This document shows positions 6,756 to 12,511 of a stretch of DNA of 13,645 nucleotides, piece after piece. Source of the stretch: Candidatus Bathyarchaeota archaeon (GTDB taxonomy: Archaea > Thermoproteota > Bathyarchaeia > RBG-16-48-13 > GCA-020355125); the NCBI GenBank assembly GCA_030617005.1, contig JAUWWH010000003.1:1-13645 (forward strand), written 5' to 3'. Every line of letters starts with the position of its first letter. Position 1 is the stretch's first letter. The notes under the pieces were generated by a model. That model was not told the origin of the DNA, ran no database searches, and saw only the letters and a program-made list of their open reading frames with translations. The position numbers and the translations under genes are program-made.

Positions 6756-7727
6756 CTATCTTTTGAATATCATTCCTCTTTGCTCTGGAACAACATTCAG
6801 TGGTGGTATCTCACCTTTAATTACTGCAACTATATTTTTAGCATCGCAAATGGCCATAGCCTCTCTAGCTTCTTCTGTTGCTGAGCCAATATGAGGGGAT
6901 AGAACCACATTTTTAAGCTTCAGTAGGGGATCATTCTTTTGTATAGGTTCTTTCTCAAAGACGTCTAAGCATGCTCCAGCGATGGCTCCTTCAGAAAGAA
7001 CTTTAACAAGGCTTGCTTGTTCTATGACTGGACCCCTGGAAGTATTGATGATGTAGGCCGTCTTCTTCATCATCCTGAGCTGTTCCTCTCCAATCATTCC
7101 TATGGTCTTGGAGGTTAATGCAACGTTGACTGAGATGAAATCAGATTTCTTCATAACCTCCTCTAATGTCATAAACTTAGCTCCAAGTTCCTTCTCAGCC
7201 TTCCGGTTATGATTGATATCAAAGTATATGAGATCCATCTCGAATCCTTTCACACATCTCTTTGCTACTTCTAATCCGATCCTGCCTAAACCGAAGATTC
7301 CTAAAGTCTTTCCTTTTAAATCAAGACCATAAGTGGGACGTCCTGGTGCTCTGTCTTCCCACCCGTCTCTTACATATCTATCAGCTTGCACTATCTTCCT
7401 ATTACATGCTAAGAGGAGTGCTAATACCATATCTGCAACAGAATTTGAGAGGACGCCTGGTGTATGGCATAGATACACTTCATGCCTTGTCATCGCCTCT
7501 ACGTCACAGTCATCGTAACCAACTCCATACCTTGCAACTACCTTGAGTCTTAATGCGTCCTGTAGAACCTTCTCGTTGATTCTTCCACCTACCATTCCCT
7601 CTGCATCGGTAAGCTGCTCTCGATATTTTTTCTTATCAATGTATTCTATATGGGCAACATGATCTAACATCTGTATTACTTTATCATATCTTGACATGAA
7701 TGGTGGTAAGAGAACTTTTGGTTTCAT
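6756..7727 (-). CDS. D-2-hydroxyacid dehydrogenase (SerA/GRHPR-like)
   Basis: This is an NAD(P)-dependent oxidoreductase of the D-isomer-specific 2-hydroxyacid dehydrogenase family. It probably interconverts a 2-oxo acid such as hydroxypyruvate, glyoxylate or 3-phosphohydroxypyruvate with its D-hydroxy acid. The catalytic domain surrounds a Rossmann domain with GLGRIG (residues 146-151) and Asp170 at the end of the next strand, which favours NADH. Catalytic Arg231 lies in INTSRGPVI, the Glu in LDVFEKEP (about 254-261), and His279 in LSPHIGSATEEARE. The substrate-binding loop reads ARYGVGYDD. At 323 residues it lacks the C-terminal ACT region of long SerA enzymes. The ATG at 7727 follows GGTGAG by about 11 bases; a TTG directly before it could add one residue. 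It is divergent from glycerate 2-kinase, which favours a hydroxypyruvate or glyoxylate reductase over serine synthesis, though phosphoglycerate dehydrogenase remains possible. Confidence 0.9.
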   Translation of the reverse strand: MKPKVLLPPFMSRYDKVIQMLDHVAHIEYIDKKKYREQLTDAEGMVGGRINEKVLQDALRLKVVARYGVGYDDCDVEAMTRHEVYLCHTPGVLSNSVADMVLALLLACNRKIVQADRYVRDGWEDRAPGRPTYGLDLKGKTLGIFGLGRIGLEVAKRCVKGFEMDLIYFDINHNRKAEKELGAKFMTLEEVMKKSDFISVNVALTSKTIGMIGEEQLRMMKKTAYIINTSRGPVIEQASLVKVLSEGAIAGACLDVFEKEPIQKNDPLLKLKNVVLSPHIGSATEEAREAMAICDAKNIVAVIKGEIPPLNVVPEQRGMIFKR

Positions 7728-8081
7728 CAAAAAGTCATCTCACCTTTAAGATAACTATACATGATTTAACCCTTTGCAATTATGCTTTCAAATCTAGAAA
7801 AAAAGGTTTACACATTTAATAGGATTTTCAACGATATGAAGAAGTTAAAGATTCACGTAATTTCATGTAATATTTTTTATCAAATCATGTTTGTCTCATG
7901 AAACGTTTTATTAGCAGAGAGTCTATTATGTGTAAAAGAGAGTGAATGAATTTGAAAACGTATCTAATGAATAGTTTATTTATGCTACCTTATTGAATAG
8001 TAATTAATGTGAACAGTAGTTAATTCTAAAAAAGTTTGTATCATATTTATGAAGCTAAGGCGAGTTCATGTGTAATGGAGA
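7728..8081. other. Divergent intergenic region, dehydrogenase to glycerate kinase
   Basis: This stretch of about 350 AT-rich bases must carry promoters in both directions. Plus-strand TATA-like patches are TAGTTTATTTATG near 7974 and ATCATATTTATG near 8040. The ribosome-binding site of the minus-strand gene lies near 7741-7747. A short direct repeat (GTAAT twice) occurs near 7857-7871, and TCATG/CATGA arms flank a 7-base loop near 7885-7901. I see no gene, tRNA or larger repeat. Confidence 0.45.
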
Positions 8082-9470
8082 GTGTACTATTTTCTGATTA
8101 AGAACTTGCAAAGCTTAATTTCTAATGCTCGAAGTGATCAAGATAGAAAGGCTCGAAAAATCGTCTTGGAGATTCTAGAGTCATCCTTGAAAGCGTCTAA
8201 TCCGAAAGATCTTGTGAAGAAGCAGGTTCAACTTAAGGGTAACTTTCTCAATTTTGCTTCATTTACTCTTAACCTTGATGATTACGACCGAATATACGTA
8301 ATAGGTAATGGTAAAACAAGTGGAGCAATGGCTGAAGCCATTAATGAAATCCTGCAAAAAAGGATTACTAATGGTTTTGTTAATATACCTAGGGGTATGA
8401 GTCGAGGTTTAAAGACTGGATGTATTAAACTTAACGAGGCGGGTCATCCTATCCCAGATAAAGCGGGTATCAAAGGTGTTAGGTGTATCTTGGAACTTTT
8501 GGAAGATGTTAAAGAAAGCGATTTAATTATCTCTCTTATTTCTGGTGGTGGCTCAGCTCTTTTGCCTCTTCCTGCTGGAAACATTACGTTGACGGAGATG
8601 CAGAGCGTAACTAATAACTTACTTAAATGTGGAGCAAAAATTGATGAGATCAACATTGTCCGCAAGCATGTCTCTGATATTCAGGGAGGACGTCTTGCAC
8701 TGAAAGTTTTCCCAGCACCTCTTATTAGCCTTATTATCTCTGACGTAGTTGGTAATCATCTACCAAGTATAGCTTCAGGGTTGACCGTTCCTGATCCTAG
8801 TACATACTCAGATGCTGTAGAAATACTGAAGAGATATTGTATATGGGAGAAGAGTTCTCAATCTGTTAGGCTACACTTAAATAATGGTTTGGAAGGTAAA
8901 GTTCCTGAATCTCCGAAACTGAGTGATCAATACTTCAAGAATGTGTATAATATTCTTCTAGGGAGTAATCGTGGAGTTCTTAAAACGGCGAGTGTAAAAG
9001 CTTGGCAATTAAGGTTGATTCCTATGGTTCTATCTGCTTTTATAGAAGGTGAGGCTCGTCATGTTGGAACAGTGATTGCATCTATTGCTCGAGAAACTGT
9101 TTTATCTGACGGTTTCTTGCATAAACCTACTGTTGTTTTAGCTGGTGGGGAGACTACTGTAACTGTTATAGGTCATGGGAAAGGTGGACGAAACCAAGAA
9201 CTTGCTCTCAGTGCTTCTCTTCGAATTGATGGACTTGAAGGTATTGTCATCGCTTCTATCGGTACAGATGGTGTAGATGGTCCCACTGATGCAGCTGGGG
9301 CTCTTGTTGATGGTTCTACTTTAAAACGAGCTCGGGAGAGAGGGATGAACCCATTTGATTATTTGAACGATAATGATTCCTATAACTTTTTTATGAATCT
9401 TAACGACCTCATAATGACGGGTCCAACTGGGACGAATATTGGTGATCTGATTATTCTAGTCTCAATTTAA
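8082..9470 (+). CDS. Glycerate 2-kinase (DUF4147 + MOFRL domains)
   Basis: It phosphorylates D-glycerate at C2 to 2-phosphoglycerate with ATP, feeding glycolysis or gluconeogenesis. The N-terminal DUF4147 domain holds YVIGNGKTSGAMAEAI, SLISGGGSALLPLP, NIVRKHVSDIQGGRLA and LIISDVVGNHLPSIASG with VPDPSTY. The C-terminal MOFRL domain holds VVLAGGETTVTV, GKGGRNQELALSA, IGTDGVDGPTDAAGALVDG and TGPTGTNIGDLIIL at the very end. The 462-residue length is normal. It starts with GTG: the frame is closed by a TAA three codons upstream, the N-terminus (LIKNLQSLI followed by RKARKIVLEILE) aligns with family members, and there is no properly spaced Shine-Dalgarno site. It is divergent from the 2-hydroxyacid dehydrogenase, which could supply D-glycerate. 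This is the class II (archaeal and eukaryotic-type) kinase, not the GlxK type. Confidence 0.95.
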   Translation: MYYFLIKNLQSLISNARSDQDRKARKIVLEILESSLKASNPKDLVKKQVQLKGNFLNFASFTLNLDDYDRIYVIGNGKTSGAMAEAINEILQKRITNGFVNIPRGMSRGLKTGCIKLNEAGHPIPDKAGIKGVRCILELLEDVKESDLIISLISGGGSALLPLPAGNITLTEMQSVTNNLLKCGAKIDEINIVRKHVSDIQGGRLALKVFPAPLISLIISDVVGNHLPSIASGLTVPDPSTYSDAVEILKRYCIWEKSSQSVRLHLNNGLEGKVPESPKLSDQYFKNVYNILLGSNRGVLKTASVKAWQLRLIPMVLSAFIEGEARHVGTVIASIARETVLSDGFLHKPTVVLAGGETTVTVIGHGKGGRNQELALSASLRIDGLEGIVIASIGTDGVDGPTDAAGALVDGSTLKRARERGMNPFDYLNDNDSYNFFMNLNDLIMTGPTGTNIGDLIILVSI

Positions 9471-9482
9471 GCTAAATGAATC

Positions 9483-9517
9483 AATATTAAAAATTTATTT
9501 TTTTATTTCTTAATATT
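9483..9517 (+). terminator. T-rich tract inside an inverted repeat after glycerate kinase
   Basis: AATATTAA and TTAATATT (perfect 8-base arms) enclose a loop of about 19 bases with the run TTTATTTTTTTATTT. It lies 12 bases after the stop codon. T-tracts of this kind are the usual archaeal termination signal. The AT-only arms make a stable hairpin doubtful. Confidence 0.4.
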
Positions 9518-9550
9518 AATCTTGATAATTAGTTAGAGAAGATTGATAGA

Positions 9551-9760
9551 ATGTATGAGATTAAAGTAGAATTTCATAAGGATTTCATCAGAGTAGAAGG
9601 GAATAGGATTATTGTTGGATTAACTTCAAAACCTGAAAAGGGAAAAGCTAACGCAGAGTTAATCAAAAAAATTGCTACATACTTCAATATTTCTTCATTA
9701 CAGGTTAAGATCGTGTCAGGATTTAAATCTAGACGAAAGATGATTGAGATCATTCAATAA
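9551..9760 (+). CDS. DUF167 / YggU-family small protein
   Basis: This 69-residue protein belongs to the widespread DUF167 (YggU) family of unknown biochemical role. The fold is a small alpha/beta domain. The family hallmarks are the strand RIIVGLTSKPEKGKANAELIKKIA, with its conserved K-P-x-x-G-K-A-N-x-x-L core, and a C-terminal VKIVSGFKSRRKMIEI, matching the usual I-x-x-G-x-x-S-R-x-K. The N-terminus, with FHKDF where others carry more, is short but complete. It follows glycerate kinase by 80 bases, after a T-rich tract, and precedes a MazG-like gene by about 75 bases. The ATG at 9551 has only a weak purine stretch (AGAGAAG) upstream. The family call is secure; the function is not known. Confidence 0.88.
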   Translation: MYEIKVEFHKDFIRVEGNRIIVGLTSKPEKGKANAELIKKIATYFNISSLQVKIVSGFKSRRKMIEIIQ

Positions 9761-9835
9761 AAAAAGGAAATATGGGACTTAGTAATCAGGAGTATTCAGA
9801 TTAATAATAATTTACTGAAAAGTTGAGTGTATATC

Positions 9836-10189
9836 ATGCCAACATTAGAAGAAGCTAAAGCGAGTGTAATAGATTTAGCGAAGAAGTTTGGGTGGGGTAC
9901 TAAAAAAGAACATGTAGCCACAAAGATCTACTATGCTATGATAGAGCTTGGTGAAGCTGGGGATGCTTGGAAGCACCGTGGTGATAAAGAATGGCTTAAA
10001 CGAGAGCTGGATGTAACGTCTGAAGAAGAGTTAACTAGACATATTACCGAGGAGTTTATAGACGCAATCTTTTACTGTCTTAATGGAATCTACTGTCTTA
10101 ACCCTAATCTAGATGTGGATCAAGAATTCGAAAAAAAGTGGAAAATAAACCTGCAGAGAGGACGTATCTATATAGATGATAACGAATGA
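9836..10189 (+). CDS. MazG-like nucleotide pyrophosphohydrolase
   Basis: This is a small all-alpha protein of the MazG/dUTPase-like NTP pyrophosphohydrolase superfamily, which hydrolyses (deoxy)nucleoside triphosphates to monophosphate and pyrophosphate and cleans the nucleotide pool. The metal-binding pattern is visible: E37-x-x-E40 in IELGEAGDAWKH and E73-x-x-D76 in TEEFIDAIFY, joined by a helix and a variable linker. The tail KKWKINLQRGRI resembles the C-terminal helix of family members, which often end with N-x-x-R. The start is placed at the ATG at 9836 (117 residues); an in-frame GTG at 9827 would add three residues. The nucleotide specificity cannot be predicted. Its closeness to thyX (about 1.4 kb downstream, same strand) suits a role in dNTP balance, but the two are separated by a decayed gene. 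Confidence 0.8.
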   Translation: MPTLEEAKASVIDLAKKFGWGTKKEHVATKIYYAMIELGEAGDAWKHRGDKEWLKRELDVTSEEELTRHITEEFIDAIFYCLNGIYCLNPNLDVDQEFEKKWKINLQRGRIYIDDNE

Positions 10190-10232
10190 TCAGAAGCTTA
10201 ATTCTGTTAAATGACGTTAGTGAAACGACATG

Positions 10233-10252
10233 TCTTTTAGGTCACTAAAAGA
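10233..10252. repeat. Perfect 8-base hairpin after the MazG-like gene
   Basis: TCTTTTAG and CTAAAAGA flank the 4-base loop GTCA, 44 bases after the MazG-like stop codon. It overlaps a small palindrome, GACATGTC (10227-10234). It could be a terminator-like or RNA-processing element. No T-run follows it on either strand. Confidence 0.4.
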
Positions 10253-10347
10253 ATTTAGAAATGAACCGGAACTCATGTCTCTTAATCGATTGATTTCTCA
10301 ACTATCCCTTTATTATGTATAACCCTTATTTCATTAGTTAATTATGG

Positions 10348-11375
10348 ATGCCTTATCTAGTTATAACTTCTTTATTCAAGCGAATATATCATGCGATGGA
10401 TGTTTTTGTTAAACGAGAATATAAGGATAATGGTATTATAGGAATACTCGTTTTTGGAAGCTTCATCAAATGGTCATCTCCACGAAGCGAGTGACCTTAA
10501 CCTCTTTGTATTGAATAATGATCTCAGCAAACATTCAAGAACCAGAGAAAGAGCAGATGGAATTTCCCTCGAGATTTACAGGTGGGCTCTTGACTTATTT
10601 TATAAAACATTTCTCGGTGAAAGAGGAGATGTATTTTTAAACGCTTTTCTTTTTAAAGTAATGAAATGGAAGAATCATTTATGATACTAAACAGATTCTT
10701 CAAAAAATAGAGACATTCGCATATACTCATAAATTCTCCTCTTCATACTTAAACTCACTAAAAAATAGAGCATGAATAAGTTTACATTTAGCTGAAAATC
10801 TTCTGAAAAGTGGAGAACTAGAAGGTGTAGAACTAGAGATAAGGAAGAGTGTAGAGGAACTTGCGAGAATTCTGTTACTTGAAAGGGACATAGTAAATAT
10901 CAATTCACCGAAGATCTATTTATCTCACCTCCGAAATGAAATACCTGACTTTTATATTATGATTAGTGAAATTCATAATCTTGAGATGTTTAATCCAAGT
11001 AAGATTGAGATTGCTTATAAAATCATATTGGATTGGTATGATAGATCAGTTAAGGAAATCCATCGAAAAAACAATATGATCTGGTTAGAAGGATTTATTC
11101 TAAATACTAGAAATGAATTTTTTAATGCAATGGACTGTTTGTGGAATGGAGACCTTAAGGCAGCAACTCTACAATTAAGATATTCTACACTCTTTCTAAT
11201 GTCCTTTATCTTATACGTGGATATTAAGATTATTACCAACGCTCCCAGTAAAAGATTGATACAATTTCTTCAGAGTAAACTTTCCTTTGGATCTGTTATA
11301 CAGTTTGTGATGAGTTTTACTGGAGAAGAAAAAAGATTAAAAAAATATCTCAAAGTTTTAACTAAAAAATTGTAA
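10348..11375 (+). pseudogene. Decayed nucleotidyltransferase gene (two frameshifts, one in-frame TGA)
   Basis: Conceptual repair gives a protein of about 340 residues with an N-terminal nucleotidyltransferase domain and a long helical C-terminal region. From the ATG at 10348 the first frame reads through ILVFGSFIKWSSPRSE (the G-S-x-x-K/R motif) to a TGA at 10492. The frame one base over continues with SDLNLFVLNND, the acidic D-x-D-like strand (D-x-N here), then EIYRWALDLFYKTFLGERGD to a TGA at 10682. A third frame picks up at DTKQILQKIETFAYTHK, meets a TGA at 10773, and resumes with HLAENLLKSGELEG and KSVEELARILLLERD, running open to TAA at 11375. The last 138 codons have an internal ATG (10959) and could be called as a separate small ORF, but nothing suggests an independent gene. 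The original substrate is unknown; candidates are a tRNA- or antitoxin-like nucleotidyltransferase or an aminoglycoside-type one. Confidence 0.7.
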
Positions 11376-11569
11376 GTTAAACAAGTTTTACTCTTGGTCT
11401 GTTAATTCCATTTTCTCGTAATTCACTTAAAGAAAATCAATCATTTTTTCATCATGGTATAAATCTCTAAAAAATTTCATTTTCATGAATGTTAGATTAA
11501 CTGAATTCTTATAAATAAACATCTTATATATTTCCCAATTTATCTTAAGGATTAACTAATATCAAACAC

Positions 11570-11578
11570 TTTATAGAT
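11570..11578 (+). promoter_or_regulatory. Probable thyX promoter (TATA box)
   Basis: TTTATAGAT lies 46 bases before the thyX ATG, so transcription should begin near 11598 with a leader of about 25 bases that contains the ribosome-binding site GAGGT (11610-11614). An upstream box at 11509-11519 is a stronger consensus match but would give a longer leader. Confidence 0.4.
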
Positions 11579-11580
11579 TA

Positions 11581-11607
11581 AGCTAAATTAGCTCATACAT
11601 CATGTAT
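11581..11607. promoter_or_regulatory. Two adjacent 13-base palindromes at the predicted thyX start site
   Basis: AGCTAA-A-TTAGCT (11581-11593) and ATACAT-C-ATGTAT (11595-11607) each have perfect 6-base arms around one central base and are separated by one base. They lie between the proximal TATA box and the ribosome-binding site, where an archaeal repressor would block polymerase. The two arms differ in sequence, so a single regulator need not bind both. Confidence 0.4.
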
Positions 11608-11623
11608 TAGAGGTAATGGAAGA

Positions 11624-12262
11624 ATGAAAGTAACGCTTCTTAATTATACAAAAGACGGGATTAAATTAATTGCAGACGCTGTTAGAGTATCAGGTCCATT
11701 CTTTGATTCAAAGAGTGACAGTGAGTTAACAAAATTTATGATAAAGCATGATTTTACTAGTACTATTGAACACATATCTTTTACATTCCTCTTAAAGGAT
11801 ATTAGTATCGCAATTAGTAGGGAATTATTAGAGCATAGAATTGCATCGCATACCGCAAGAAGTACTAGATATTCTGATGAAGGAAAGACTAATTTTTATT
11901 ATCCTAACTTTAGAGGCGATGTGGATCGAAAGACATACGAAAAAACCCTTCAATATGTCCAAGAACAATATGTCCGATTAAAGGAGAGTTGTGGTTACGA
12001 GGTCGCTAGGTATTTACTCCCTCTCGCTACACATTGTACCTATATATGGACGATAAATGCGCGAAGTCTGATTAATTTCTTGCGACTCAGACTCTGTAAA
12101 AATTCTGCTCCCGAAATGCAGGAACTAGCTAAACATGTTAAAGGAATCGTTGAAAAGGTTTACCCAGAAATTTTTTATTCAATCGATTGTCGAGGTTCAC
12201 AGTATAAGATATGCCCTGAACCCAAAAAAAGGAATTGTGGTAAATACCCACGTAAAGAGTAA
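11624..12262 (+). CDS. thyX: Flavin-dependent thymidylate synthase
   Basis: It converts dUMP to dTMP using methylene-tetrahydrofolate (or the archaeal equivalent), FAD and NAD(P)H, and replaces ThyA. The 212-residue length is typical. The signature that normally reads RHR-x7-S is E70-H71-R72 followed by x7 and S80 (SRELLEHRIASHTARSTRY), so its first Arg is Glu here. Other landmarks are conserved: IEHISFTFLL with the FAD-contacting His, ARYLLPLATHCTY, and NARSLINFLRLR with Arg147, the dUMP-binding Arg region, then the helix APEMQELAK. The tail has the C-x7-C-P-E-P...C-G arrangement often seen at the ThyX C-terminus (Cys189, Cys197, Cys205). The ATG has GAGGT 9 bases upstream. orc1/cdc6 follows, after an AT-rich gap. 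Confidence 0.95.
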   Translation: MKVTLLNYTKDGIKLIADAVRVSGPFFDSKSDSELTKFMIKHDFTSTIEHISFTFLLKDISIAISRELLEHRIASHTARSTRYSDEGKTNFYYPNFRGDVDRKTYEKTLQYVQEQYVRLKESCGYEVARYLLPLATHCTYIWTINARSLINFLRLRLCKNSAPEMQELAKHVKGIVEKVYPEIFYSIDCRGSQYKICPEPKKRNCGKYPRKE

Positions 12263-12511
12263 TGTAGATCGTTGTGTATGATCTGAGAGTACTTACCATT
12301 TTTCCATTTTATATCTTTACCTCTTATTTCATCTCAAAAAATGTTAATCCTATACACTATTTAATTTATGCGAATTTTTTTCTGTAAAAAGCATTCTTCG
12401 ATTTTATTTTTAGTTTTAATTAATTTTTTAGAGTATTTAGTCAAATTTATTGTAGGAACATTTTTTATTATTCTAATGATATGCATTATAATGTCCTTGA
12501 GGAATCTTTTT
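12263..12511. other. Very AT-rich gap before orc1/cdc6; candidate replication origin region
   Basis: These 249 bases are coding-poor. Over 12301-12480 I count 35 G or C in 180 bases (about 19%), well below the flanking genes. Archaeal origins often lie next to orc1/cdc6, and a low-melting stretch like this could be the unwinding element. I could not find a repeated origin recognition box with the usual TTCCA-GGAAA-like arms. A TATA-like TTTTATAT lies near 12307-12314, and GATC repeats 13 bases apart near 12267-12283. The origin role is an inference from position and composition. Confidence 0.35.
12499..12502 (+). promoter_or_regulatory. Shine-Dalgarno site that favours the orc1/cdc6 start at 12512
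   Basis: GAGG (within TGAGGAA) lies 9 bases before the ATG at 12512, the same spacing as for thyX. Upstream in-frame ATGs at 12476 and 12491 have no comparable site. Confidence 0.5.

Larger units (their letters stand above)
11376..11623 (+). other. thyX upstream region
   Basis: These 248 AT-rich bases lie between the nucleotidyltransferase relic and thyX. They hold TATA-like CTTATAAATAA at 11509-11519, a second box at 11570-11578, GATTAACT repeated directly (near 11494 and 11550) and two adjacent 13-base palindromes just before the start codon. I see no coding sequence. Confidence 0.45.

Noticed and set aside
10959..11375. A separate 138-residue hypothetical gene.
   Set aside because: The frame is open and coding-like for 60 codons upstream of this ATG, back to a TGA at 10773, and beyond it to nucleotidyltransferase sequence. 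It is better read as the tail of the decayed gene.
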